From Pterobdella sp. o SKG-2022 (Eukaryota > Annelida > Clitellata > Hirudinida > Piscicolidae): a stretch of 64,000 nt of DNA. The notes under the pieces were generated by a model. That model saw only the letters and a program-made list of their open reading frames with translations, was not told the origin of the DNA and searched no databases. Where the stretch lies: positions 37,013-101,012 of the forward strand of contig CAXIVU010000139.1 of the NCBI GenBank assembly GCA_964035795.1, read 5' to 3'. Numbering within the stretch: the first letter of the stretch is position 1; each line of letters starts with the position of its first letter. The position numbers and the translations under genes were made by a program. Below, piece by piece: positions 1 to 12,400 of the stretch.

Positions 1-2528
1 CAATCGTTGTCGAAACTGTTGTAGCTGTAGCCAATGAAGTTGTTGTTACAGTTATTGTAGTTGGCGTTGTTGTTTCTACAGTAGTAACTGTTGGCGTAGA
101 TTTAGACAACATTTCTGTCGTTGTTGTCATAATAACAGTTGTTGTTTGCGTTGATGTTGCAATCGTTGTCGAAACTGTTGTAGCTGTAGCCAATGAAGTT
201 GTTGTTACAGTTATTGTAGTTGGCGTTGTTGTTTCTACAGTAGTAACTGTTGGCGTAGATTTAGACAACATTTCTGTCGTTGTTGTCATAATAACAGTTG
301 TTGTTTGCGTTGATGTTGCAATCGTTGTCGAAACTGTTGTAGCTGTAGCCAATGAAGTTGTTGTTACAGTTATTGTAGTTGGCGTTGTTGTTTCTACAGT
401 AGTAACTGTTGGCGTAGATTTAGACAACATTTCTGTCGTTGTTGTCATAATAACAGTTGTTGTTTGCGTTGATGTTGCAATCGTTGTCGAAACTGTTGTA
501 GCTGTAGCCAATGAAGTTGTTGTTACAGTTATTGTAGTTGGCGTTGTTGTTTCTACAGTAGTAACTGTTGGCGTAGATTTAGACAACATTTCTGTCGTTG
601 TTGTCATAATAACAGTTGTTGTTTGCGTTGATGTTGCAATCGTTGTCGAAACTGTTGTAGCTGTAGCCAATGAAGTTGTTGTTACAGTTATTGTAGTTGG
701 CGTTGTTGTTTCTACAGTAGTAACTGTTGGCGTAGATTTAGACAACATTTCTGTCGTTGTTGTCATAATAACAGTTGTTGTTTGCGTTGATGTTGCAATC
801 GTTGTCGAAACTGTTGTAGCTGTAGCCAATGAAGTTGTTGTTACAGTTATTGTAGTTGGCGTTGTTGTTTCTACAGTAGTAACTGTTGGCGTAGATTTAG
901 ACAACATTTCTGTCGTTGTTGTCATAATAACAGTTGTTGTTTGCGTTGATGTTGCAATCGTTGTCGAAACTGTTGTAGCTGTAGCCAATGAAGTTGTTGT
1001 TACAGTTATTGTAGTTGGCGTTGTTGTTTCTACAGTAGTAACTGTTGGCGTAGATTTAGACAACATTTCTGTCGTTGTTGTCATAATAACAGTTGTTGTT
1101 TGCGTTGATGTTGCAATCGTTGTCGAAACTGTTGTAGCTGTAGCCAATGAAGTTGTTGTTACAGTTATTGTAGTTGGCGTTGTTGTTTCTACAGTAGTAA
1201 CTGTTGGCGTAGATTTAGACAACATTTCTGTCGTTGTTGTCATAATAACAGTTGTTGTTTGCGTTGATGTTGCAATCGTTGTCGAAACTGTTGTAGCTGT
1301 AGCCAATGAAGTTGTTGTTACAGTTATTGTAGTTGGCGTTGTTGTTTCTACAGTAGTAACTGTTGGCGTAGATTTAGACAACATTTCTGTCGTTGTTGTC
1401 ATAATAACAGTTGTTGTTTGCGTTGATGTTGCAATCGTTGTCGAAACTGTTGTAGCTGTAGCCAATGAAGTTGTTGTTACAGTTATTGTAGTTGGCGTTG
1501 TTGTTTCTACAGTAGTAACTGTTGGCGTAGATTTAGACAACATTTCTGTCGTTGTTGTCATAATAACAGTTGTTGTTTGCGTTGATGTTGCAATCGTTGT
1601 CGAAACTGTTGTAGCTGTAGCCAATGAAGTTGTTGTTACAGTTATTGTAGTTGGCGTTGTTGTTTCTACAGTAGTAACTGTTGGCGTAGATTTAGACAAC
1701 ATTTCTGTCGTTGTTGTCATAATAACAGTTGTTGTTTGCGTTGATGTTGCAATCGTTGTCGAAACTGTTGTAGCTGTAGCCAATGAAGTTGTTGTTACAG
1801 TTATTGTAGTTGGCGTTGTTGTTTCTACAGTAGTAACTGTTGGCGTAGATTTAGACAACATTTCTGTCGTTGTTGTCATAATAACAGTTGTTGTTTGCGT
1901 TGATGTTGCAATCGTTGTCGAAACTGTTGTAGCTGTAGCCAATGAAGTTGTTGTTACAGTTATTGTAGTTGGCGTTGTTGTTTCTACAGTAGTAACTGTT
2001 GGCGTAGATTTAGACAACATTTCTGTCGTTGTTGTCATAATAACAGTTGTTGTTTGCGTTGATGTTGCAATCGTTGTCGAAACTGTTGTAGCTGTAGCCA
2101 ATGAAGTTGTTGTTACAGTTATTGTAGTTGGCGTTGTTGTTTCTACAGTAGTAACTGTTGGCGTAGATTTAGACAACATTTCTGTCGTTGTTGTCATAAT
2201 AACAGTTGTTGTTTGCGTTGATGTTGCAATCGTTGTCGAAACTGTTGTAGCTGTAGCCAATGAAGTTGTTGTTACAGTTATTGTAGTTGGCGTTGTTGTT
2301 TCTACAGTAGTAACTGTTGGCGTAGATTTAGACAACATTTCTGTCGTTGTTGTCATAATAACAGTTGTTGTTTGCGTTGATGTTGCAATCGTTGTCGAAA
2401 CTGTTGTAGCTGTAGCCAATGAAGTTGTTGTTACAGTTATTGTAGTTGGCGTTGTTGTTTCTACAGTAGTAACTGTTGGCGTAGATTTAGACAACATTTC
2501 TGTCGTTGTTGTCATAATAACAGTTGTT
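1..2528 (-). pseudogene. Leftmost segment of the Thr-rich repeat frame, open at the left edge
   Basis: To the left of the 1-bp deletion near 2528 the Thr-rich phase resumes and runs without a stop through about 16 units to position 1. The C-terminal end of the protein, if there is one, lies beyond the left edge. The units are identical to each other and to the canonical unit. The segment enters by frameshift rather than from a start codon, so it cannot be a separate gene. Confidence 0.5.
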
Positions 2529-2536
2529 TTTGCGTT
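2521..2536 (-). other. 1-bp deletion, frameshift in the repeat
   Basis: The canonical cagttgttgtttgcg reads cagttgtttttgcg here. One G is lost after 2528, leaving a run of five T. On the - strand the Q-T-T-T junction becomes QKQLLL and then a stop. Loss of one base beside a T run is also a common error type in long-read consensus. Confidence 0.9.
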
Positions 2537-4075
2537 GATGTTGCAATCGTTGTCGAAACTGTTGTAGCTGTAGCCAATGAAGTTGTTGTTACAGTTATTG
2601 TAGTTGGCGTTGTTGTTTCTACAGTAGTAACTGTTGGCGTAGATTTAGACAACATTTCTGTCGTTGTTGTCATAATAACAGTTGTTGTTTGCGTTGATGT
2701 TGCAATCGTTGTCGAAACTGTTGTAGCTGTAGCCAATGAAGTTGTTGTTACAGTTATTGTAGTTGGCGTTGTTGTTTCTACAGTAGTAACTGTTGGCGTA
2801 GATTTAGACAACATTTCTGTCGTTGTTGTCATAATAACAGTTGTTGTTTGCGTTGATGTTGCAATCGTTGTCGAAACTGTTGTAGCTGTAGCCAATGAAG
2901 TTGTTGTTACAGTTATTGTAGTTGGCGTTGTTGTTTCTACAGTAGTAACTGTTGGCGTAGATTTAGACAACATTTCTGTCGTTGTTGTCATAATAACAGT
3001 TGTTGTTTGCGTTGATGTTGCAATCGTTGTCGAAACTGTTGTAGCTGTAGCCAATGAAGTTGTTGTTACAGTTATTGTAGTTGGCGTTGTTGTTTCTACA
3101 GTAGTAACTGTTGGCGTAGATTTAGACAACATTTCTGTCGTTGTTGTCATAATAACAGTTGTTGTTTGCGTTGATGTTGCAATCGTTGTCGAAACTGTTG
3201 TAGCTGTAGCCAATGAAGTTGTTGTTACAGTTATTGTAGTTGGCGTTGTTGTTTCTACAGTAGTAACTGTTGGCGTAGATTTAGACAACATTTCTGTCGT
3301 TGTTGTCATAATAACAGTTGTTGTTTGCGTTGATGTTGCAATCGTTGTCGAAACTGTTGTAGCTGTAGCCAATGAAGTTGTTGTTACAGTTATTGTAGTT
3401 GGCGTTGTTGTTTCTACAGTAGTAACTGTTGGCGTAGATTTAGACAACATTTCTGTCGTTGTTGTCATAATAACAGTTGTTGTTTGCGTTGATGTTGCAA
3501 TCGTTGTCGAAACTGTTGTAGCTGTAGCCAATGAAGTTGTTGTTACAGTTATTGTAGTTGGCGTTGTTGTTTCTACAGTAGTAACTGTTGGCGTAGATTT
3601 AGACAACATTTCTGTCGTTGTTGTCATAATAACAGTTGTTGTTTGCGTTGATGTTGCAATCGTTGTCGAAACTGTTGTAGCTGTAGCCAATGAAGTTGTT
3701 GTTACAGTTATTGTAGTTGGCGTTGTTGTTTCTACAGTAGTAACTGTTGGCGTAGATTTAGACAACATTTCTGTCGTTGTTGTCATAATAACAGTTGTTG
3801 TTTGCGTTGATGTTGCAATCGTTGTCGAAACTGTTGTAGCTGTAGCCAATGAAGTTGTTGTTACAGTTATTGTAGTTGGCGTTGTTGTTTCTACAGTAGT
3901 AACTGTTGGCGTAGATTTAGACAACATTTCTGTCGTTGTTGTCATAATAACAGTTGTTGTTTGCGTTGATGTTGCAATCGTTGTCGAAACTGTTGTAGCT
4001 GTAGCCAATGAAGTTGTTGTTACAGTTATTGTAGTTGGCGTTGTTGTTTCTACAGTAGTAACTGTTGGCGTAGAT

Positions 4076-7000
4076 TTAGACAACATTTCTGTCGTTGTTG
4101 TCATAATAACAGTTGTTGTTTGGCGTTGATGTTGCAATCGTTGTCGAAACTGTTGTAGCTGTAGCCAATGAAGTTGTTGTTACAGTTATTGTAGTTGGCG
4201 TTGTTGTTTCTACAGTAGTAACTGTTGGCGTAGATTTAGACAACATTTCTGTCGTTGTTGTCATAATAACAGTTGTTGTTTGCGTTGATGTTGCAATCGT
4301 TGTCGAAACTGTTGTAGCTGTAGCCAATGAAGTTGTTGTTACAGTTATTGTAGTTGGCGTTGTTGTTTCTACAGTAGTAACTGTTGGCGTAGATTTAGAC
4401 AACATTTCTGTCGTTGTTGTCATAATAACAGTTGTTGTTTGCGTTGATGTTGCAATCGTTGTCGAAACTGTTGTAGCTGTAGCCAATGAAGTTGTTGTTA
4501 CAGTTATTGTAGTTGGCGTTGTTGTTTCTACAGTAGTAACTGTTGGCGTAGATTTAGACAACATTTCTGTCGTTGTTGTCATAATAACAGTTGTTGTTTG
4601 CGTTGATGTTGCAATCGTTGTCGAAACTGTTGTAGCTGTAGCCAATGAAGTTGTTGTTACAGTTATTGTAGTTGGCGTTGTTGTTTCTACAGTAGTAACT
4701 GTTGGCGTAGATTTAGACAACATTTCTGTCGTTGTTGTCATAATAACAGTTGTTGTTTGCGTTGATGTTGCAATCGTTGTCGAAACTGTTGTAGCTGTAG
4801 CCAATGAAGTTGTTGTTACAGTTATTGTAGTTGGCGTTGTTGTTTCTACAGTAGTAACTGTTGGCGTAGATTTAGACAACATTTCTGTCGTTGTTGTCAT
4901 AATAACAGTTGTTGTTTGCGTTGATGTTGCAATCGTTGTCGAAACTGTTGTAGCTGTAGCCAATGAAGTTGTTGTTACAGTTATTGTAGTTGGCGTTGTT
5001 GTTTCTACAGTAGTAACTGTTGGCGTAGATTTAGACAACATTTCTGTCGTTGTTGTCATAATAACAGTTGTTGTTTGCGTTGATGTTGCAATCGTTGTCG
5101 AAACTGTTGTAGCTGTAGCCAATGAAGTTGTTGTTACAGTTATTGTAGTTGGCGTTGTTGTTTCTACAGTAGTAACTGTTGGCGTAGATTTAGACAACAT
5201 TTCTGTCGTTGTTGTCATAATAACAGTTGTTGTTTGCGTTGATGTTGCAATCGTTGTCGAAACTGTTGTAGCTGTAGCCAATGAAGTTGTTGTTACAGTT
5301 ATTGTAGTTGGCGTTGTTGTTTCTACAGTAGTAACTGTTGGCGTAGATTTAGACAACATTTCTGTCGTTGTTGTCATAATAACAGTTGTTGTTTGCGTTG
5401 ATGTTGCAATCGTTGTCGAAACTGTTGTAGCTGTAGCCAATGAAGTTGTTGTTACAGTTATTGTAGTTGGCGTTGTTGTTTCTACAGTAGTAACTGTTGG
5501 CGTAGATTTAGACAACATTTCTGTCGTTGTTGTCATAATAACAGTTGTTGTTTGCGTTGATGTTGCAATCGTTGTCGAAACTGTTGTAGCTGTAGCCAAT
5601 GAAGTTGTTGTTACAGTTATTGTAGTTGGCGTTGTTGTTTCTACAGTAGTAACTGTTGGCGTAGATTTAGACAACATTTCTGTCGTTGTTGTCATAATAA
5701 CAGTTGTTGTTTGCGTTGATGTTGCAATCGTTGTCGAAACTGTTGTAGCTGTAGCCAATGAAGTTGTTGTTACAGTTATTGTAGTTGGCGTTGTTGTTTC
5801 TACAGTAGTAACTGTTGGCGTAGATTTAGACAACATTTCTGTCGTTGTTGTCATAATAACAGTTGTTGTTTGCGTTGATGTTGCAATCGTTGTCGAAACT
5901 GTTGTAGCTGTAGCCAATGAAGTTGTTGTTACAGTTATTGTAGTTGGCGTTGTTGTTTCTACAGTAGTAACTGTTGGCGTAGATTTAGACAACATTTCTG
6001 TCGTTGTTGTCATAATAACAGTTGTTGTTTGCGTTGATGTTGCAATCGTTGTCGAAACTGTTGTAGCTGTAGCCAATGAAGTTGTTGTTACAGTTATTGT
6101 AGTTGGCGTTGTTGTTTCTACAGTAGTAACTGTTGGCGTAGATTTAGACAACATTTCTGTCGTTGTTGTCATAATAACAGTTGTTGTTTGCGTTGATGTT
6201 GCAATCGTTGTCGAAACTGTTGTAGCTGTAGCCAATGAAGTTGTTGTTACAGTTATTGTAGTTGGCGTTGTTGTTTCTACAGTAGTAACTGTTGGCGTAG
6301 ATTTAGACAACATTTCTGTCGTTGTTGTCATAATAACAGTTGTTGTTTGCGTTGATGTTGCAATCGTTGTCGAAACTGTTGTAGCTGTAGCCAATGAAGT
6401 TGTTGTTACAGTTATTGTAGTTGGCGTTGTTGTTTCTACAGTAGTAACTGTTGGCGTAGATTTAGACAACATTTCTGTCGTTGTTGTCATAATAACAGTT
6501 GTTGTTTGCGTTGATGTTGCAATCGTTGTCGAAACTGTTGTAGCTGTAGCCAATGAAGTTGTTGTTACAGTTATTGTAGTTGGCGTTGTTGTTTCTACAG
6601 TAGTAACTGTTGGCGTAGATTTAGACAACATTTCTGTCGTTGTTGTCATAATAACAGTTGTTGTTTGCGTTGATGTTGCAATCGTTGTCGAAACTGTTGT
6701 AGCTGTAGCCAATGAAGTTGTTGTTACAGTTATTGTAGTTGGCGTTGTTGTTTCTACAGTAGTAACTGTTGGCGTAGATTTAGACAACATTTCTGTCGTT
6801 GTTGTCATAATAACAGTTGTTGTTTGCGTTGATGTTGCAATCGTTGTCGAAACTGTTGTAGCTGTAGCCAATGAAGTTGTTGTTACAGTTATTGTAGTTG
6901 GCGTTGTTGTTTCTACAGTAGTAACTGTTGGCGTAGATTTAGACAACATTTCTGTCGTTGTTGTCATAATAACAGTTGTTGTTTGCGTTGATGTTGCAAT

Positions 7001-9490
7001 CGTTGTCGAAACTGTTGTAGCTGTAGCCAATGAAGTTGTTGTTACAGTTATTGTAGTTGGCGTTGTTGTTTCTACAGTAGTAACTGTTGGCGTAGATTTA
7101 GACAACATTTCTGTCGTTGTTGTCATAATAACAGTTGTTGTTTGCGTTGATGTTGCAATCGTTGTCGAAACTGTTGTAGCTGTAGCCAATGAAGTTGTTG
7201 TTACAGTTATTGTAGTTGGCGTTGTTGTTTCTACAGTAGTAACTGTTGGCGTAGATTTAGACAACATTTCTGTCGTTGTTGTCATAATAACAGTTGTTGT
7301 TTGCGTTGATGTTGCAATCGTTGTCGAAACTGTTGTAGCTGTAGCCAATGAAGTTGTTGTTACAGTTATTGTAGTTGGCGTTGTTGTTTCTACAGTAGTA
7401 ACTGTTGGCGTAGATTTAGACAACATTTCTGTCGTTGTTGTCATAATAACAGTTGTTGTTTGCGTTGATGTTGCAATCGTTGTCGAAACTGTTGTAGCTG
7501 TAGCCAATGAAGTTGTTGTTACAGTTATTGTAGTTGGCGTTGTTGTTTCTACAGTAGTAACTGTTGGCGTAGATTTAGACAACATTTCTGTCGTTGTTGT
7601 CATAATAACAGTTGTTGTTTGCGTTGATGTTGCAATCGTTGTCGAAACTGTTGTAGCTGTAGCCAATGAAGTTGTTGTTACAGTTATTGTAGTTGGCGTT
7701 GTTGTTTCTACAGTAGTAACTGTTGGCGTAGATTTAGACAACATTTCTGTCGTTGTTGTCATAATAACAGTTGTTGTTTGCGTTGATGTTGCAATCGTTG
7801 TCGAAACTGTTGTAGCTGTAGCCAATGAAGTTGTTGTTACAGTTATTGTAGTTGGCGTTGTTGTTTCTACAGTAGTAACTGTTGGCGTAGATTTAGACAA
7901 CATTTCTGTCGTTGTTGTCATAATAACAGTTGTTGTTTGCGTTGATGTTGCAATCGTTGTCGAAACTGTTGTAGCTGTAGCCAATGAAGTTGTTGTTACA
8001 GTTATTGTAGTTGGCGTTGTTGTTTCTACAGTAGTAACTGTTGGCGTAGATTTAGACAACATTTCTGTCGTTGTTGTCATAATAACAGTTGTTGTTTGCG
8101 TTGATGTTGCAATCGTTGTCGAAACTGTTGTAGCTGTAGCCAATGAAGTTGTTGTTACAGTTATTGTAGTTGGCGTTGTTGTTTCTACAGTAGTAACTGT
8201 TGGCGTAGATTTAGACAACATTTCTGTCGTTGTTGTCATAATAACAGTTGTTGTTTGCGTTGATGTTGCAATCGTTGTCGAAACTGTTGTAGCTGTAGCC
8301 AATGAAGTTGTTGTTACAGTTATTGTAGTTGGCGTTGTTGTTTCTACAGTAGTAACTGTTGGCGTAGATTTAGACAACATTTCTGTCGTTGTTGTCATAA
8401 TAACAGTTGTTGTTTGCGTTGATGTTGCAATCGTTGTCGAAACTGTTGTAGCTGTAGCCAATGAAGTTGTTGTTACAGAAATTGTAGTTGGCGTTGTTGT
8501 TTCTACAGTAGTAACTGTTGGCGTAGATTTAGACAACATTTCTGTCGTTGTTGTCATAATAACAGTTGTTGTTTGCGTTGATGTTGCAATCGTTGTCGAA
8601 ACTGTTGTAGCTGTAGCCAATGAAGTTGTTGTTACAGAAATTGTAGTTGGCGTTGTTGTTTCTACAGTAGTAACTGTTGGCGTAGATTTAGACAACATTT
8701 CTGTCGTTGTTGTCATAATAACAGTTGTTGTTTGCGTTGATGTTGCAATCGTTGTCGAAACTGTTGTAGCTGTAGCCAATGAAGTTGTTGTTACAGTTAT
8801 TGTAGTTGGCGTTGTTGTTTCTACAGTAGTAACTGTTGGCGTAGATTTAGACAACATTTCAGTCGTTGTTGTCATAATAACAGTTGTTGTTTGCGTTGAT
8901 GTTGCAATCGTTGTCGAAACTGTTGTAGCTGTAGCCAATGAAGTTGTTGTTACAGAAATTGTAGTTGGCGTTGTTGTTTCTACAGTAGTAACTGTTGGCG
9001 TAGATTTAGACAACATTTCTGTCGTTGTTGTCATAATAACAGTTGTTGTTTGCGTTGATGTTGCAATCGTTGTCGAAACTGTTGTAGCTGTAGCCAATGA
9101 AGTTGTTCTTACAGTTATTGTAGTTGGCGTTGTTGTTTCTACAGTAGTAACTGTTGGCGTAGATTTAGACAACATTTCTGTCGTTGTTGTCATAATAACA
9201 GTTGTTGTTTGCGTTGATGTTGCAATCGTTGTCGAAACTGTTGTAGCTGTAGCCAATGAAGTTGTTGTTACAGTTATTGTAGTTGGCGTTGTTGTTTCTA
9301 CAGTAGTAACTGTTGGCGTAGATTTAGACAACATTTCTGTCGTTGTTGTCATAATAACAGTTGTTGTTTGCGTTGATGTTGCAATCGTTGTCGAAACTGT
9401 TGTAGCTGTAGCCAATGAAGTTGTTGTTACAGTTATTGTAGTTGGCGTTGTTGTTTCTACAGTAGTAACTGTTGGCGTAGATTTAGACAA
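4076..9490 (-). pseudogene. Continuation of the Thr-rich repeat frame, displaced by a +1 indel
   Basis: To the left of the indel near 9491 the same 53-residue Thr-rich phase is open again for about 34 units. The amino-acid unit matches the main frame, with a few T-to-S (8479, 8638, 8956) and T-to-R (9108) variants at its right end. The apparent start is a TTG within a repeat and has no start signal, so this is not an independent gene. It runs out of phase near 4122, where an extra G follows TTT, and ends in a short Asn-rich read-through tail and a stop at 4076. Either the 3' part of the gene is genuinely frameshifted, or the indels are consensus errors and this is ordinary coding sequence of the same protein. 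Confidence 0.55.
4116..4128 (-). other. 1-bp insertion, frameshift in the repeat
   Basis: The canonical tgtttgcgttg reads tgtttggcgttg, with one extra G at 4122/4123. The surrounding units are otherwise canonical. This breaks the - strand Thr-rich frame at the STQ unit junction, giving STPNNN on read-through. Confidence 0.9.
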
Positions 9491-12400
9491 TTTTTTCTGT
9501 CGTTGTTGTCATAATAACTGTTGTTGTTTGCGTTGATGTTGCAATCGTTGTCGAAACTGTTGTAGCTGTAGCCAATGAAGTTGTTGTTACAGAAATTGTA
9601 GTTGGCGTTGTTGTTTCTACAGTAGTAACTGTTGGCGTAGATTTAGACAACATTTCTGTCGTTGTTGTCATAATAACAGTTGTTGTTTGCGTTGATGTTG
9701 CAATCGTTGTCGAAACTGTTGTAGCTGTAGCCAATGAAGTTGTTCTTACAGTTATTGTAGTTGGCGTTGTTGTTTCTACAGTAGTAACTGTTGGCGTAGA
9801 TTTAGACAACATTTCTGTCGTTGTTGTCATAATAACAGTTGTTGTTTGCGTTGATGTTGCAATCGTTGTCGAAACTGTTGTAGCTGTAGCCAATGAAGTT
9901 GTTGTTACAGTTATTGTAGTTGGCGTTGTTGTTTCTACAGTAGTAACTGTTGGCGTAGATTTAGACAACATTTCTGTCGTTGTTGTCATAATAACAGTTG
10001 TTGTTTGCGTTGATGTTGCAATCGTTGTCGAAACTGTTGTAGCTGTAGCCAATGAAGTTGTTGTTACAGTTATTGTAGTTGGCGTTGTTGTTTCTACAGT
10101 AGTAACTGTTGGCGTAGATTTAGACAACATTTCTGTCGTTGTTGTCATAATAACAGTTGTTGTTTGCGTTGATGTTGCAATCGTTGTCGAAACTGTTGTA
10201 GCTGTAGCCAATGAAGTTGTTGTTACAGTTATTGTAGTTGGCGTTGTTGTTTCTACAGTAGTAACTGTTGGCGTAGATTTAGACAACATTTCTGTCGTTG
10301 TTGTCATAATAACAGTTGTTGTTTGCGTTGATGTTGCAATCGTTGTCGAAACTGTTGTAGCTGTAGCCAATGAAGTTGTTGTTACAGTTATTGTAGTTGG
10401 CGTTGTTGTTTCTACAGTAGTAACTGTTGGCGTAGATTTAGACAACATTTCTGTCGTTGTTGTCATAAGAACAGTTGTTGTTTGCGTTGATGTTGCAATC
10501 GTTGTCGAAACTGTTGTAGCTGTAGCCAATGAAGTTGTTGTTACAGTTATTGTAGTTGGCGTTGTTGTTTCTACAGTAGTAACTGTTGGCGTAGATTTAG
10601 ACAACATTTCTGTCGTTGTTGTCATAATAACAGTTGTTGTTTGCGTTGATGTTGCAATCGTTGTCGAAACTGTTGTAGCTGTAGCCAATGAAGTTGTTGT
10701 TACAGTTATTGTAGTTGGCGTTGTTGTTTCTACAGTAGTAACTGTTGGCGTAGATTTAGACAACATTTCTGTCGTTGTTGTCATAATAACAGTTGTTGTT
10801 TGCGTTGATGTTGCAATCGTTGTCGAAACTGTTGTAGCTGTAGCCAATGAAGTTGTTGTTACAGTTATTGTAGTTGGCGTTGTTGTTTCTACAGTAGTAA
10901 CTGTTGGCGTAGATTTAGACAACATTTCTGTCGTTGTTGTCATAATAACAGTTGTTGTTTGCGTTGATGTTGCAATCGTTGTCGAAACTGTTGTAGCTGT
11001 AGCCAATGAAGTTGTTGTTACAGTTATTGTAGTTGGCGTTGTTGTTTCTACAGTAGTAACTGTTGGCGTAGATTTAGACAACATTTCTGTCGTTGTTGTC
11101 ATAATAACAGTTGTTGTTTGCGTTGATGTTGCAATCGTTGTCGAAACTGTTGTAGCTGTAGCCAATGAAGTTGTTGTTACAGTTATTGTAGTTGGCGTTG
11201 TTGTTTCTACAGTAGTAACTGTTGGCGTAGATTTAGACAACATTTCTGTCGTTGTTGTCATAATAACAGTTGTTGTTTGCGTTGATGTTGCAATCGTTGT
11301 CGAAACTGTTGTAGCTGTAGCCAATGAAGTTGTTGTTACAGTTATTGTAGTTGGCGTTGTTGTTTCTACAGTAGTAACTGTTGGCGTAGATTTAGACAAC
11401 ATTTCTGTCGTTGTTGTCATAATAACAGTTGTTGTTTGCGTTGATGTTGCAATCGTTGTCGAAACTGTTGTAGCTGTAGCCAATGAAGTTGTTGTTACAG
11501 TTATTGTAGTTGGCGTTGTTGTTTCTACAGTAGTAACTGTTGGCGTAGATTTAGACAACATTTCTGTCGTTGTTGTCATAATAACAGTTGTTGTTTGCGT
11601 TGATGTTGCAATCGTTGTCGAAACTGTTGTAGCTGTAGCCAATGAAGTTGTTGTTACAGTTATTGTAGTTGGCGTTGTTGTTTCTACAGTAGTAACTGTT
11701 GGCGTAGATTTAGACAACATTTCTGTCGTTGTTGTCATAATAACAGTTGTTGTTTGCGTTGATGTTGCAATCGTTGTCGAAACTGTTGTAGCTGTAGCCA
11801 ATGAAGTTGTTGTTACAGTTATTGTAGTTGGCGTTGTTGTTTCTACAGTAGTAACTGTTGGCGTAGATTTAGACAACATTTCTGTCGTTGTTGTCATAAT
11901 AACAGTTGTTGTTTGCGTTGATGTTGCAATCGTTGTCGAAACTGTTGTAGCTGTAGCCAATGAAGTTGTTGTTACAGTTATTGTAGTTGGCGTTGTTGTT
12001 TCTACAGTAGTAACTGTTGGCGTAGATTTAGACAACATTTCTGTCGTTGTTGTCATAATAACAGTTGTTGTTTGCGTTGATGTTGCAATCGTTGTCGAAA
12101 CTGTTGTAGCTGTAGCCAATGAAGTTGTTGTTACAGTTATTGTAGTTGGCGTTGTTGTTTCTACAGTAGTAACTGTTGGCGTAGATTTAGACAACATTTC
12201 TGTCGTTGTTGTCATAATAACAGTTGTTGTTTGCGTTGATGTTGCAATCGTTGTCGAAACTGTTGTAGCTGTAGCCAATGAAGTTGTTGTTACAGTTATT
12301 GTAGTTGGCGTTGTTGTTTCTACAGTAGTAACTGTTGGCGTAGATTTAGACAACATTTCTGTCGTTGTTGTCATAATAACAGTTGTTGTTTGCGTTGATG

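Larger units (their letters stand above)
2512..4137 (-). pseudogene. Third displaced segment of the Thr-rich repeat frame
   Basis: This segment holds ten identical 53-residue units in the Thr-rich phase, between the +1 indel near 4122 and the -1 indel near 2528. It opens with an out-of-phase MQHQRQ (TTG read as start) and closes with KQLLL and a TGA at 2512, both products of the frameshifts. I noticed no substitution among its units. It has no start signal of its own and should be read as part of the neighbouring giant frame. Confidence 0.55.
1..8470. repeat. Homogenised block, about 53 near-identical units
   Basis: Apart from the indels near 2528 and 4122 I saw no substitution between units from the left edge to the acagaaatt variant at 8479. 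Long runs of identical units mark a recent local amplification or strong gene conversion. This may also be the region where an assembler is most likely to mis-count copies. Confidence 0.85.

Noticed and set aside
2512..9490. Two separate genes at 2512-4137 and 4076-9490
   Set aside because: Both begin and end exactly at 1-bp indels in the array and encode the same unit as the main frame. They are displaced segments of one frame.
4113..9536. + strand open frame of Val-rich 53-residue repeats as a gene
   Set aside because: It is the antisense of the Thr-rich frame, has no start signal, ends at the same indels, and would encode an implausible, mostly Val hydrophobic polymer. It is kept only as a caution about strand assignment.
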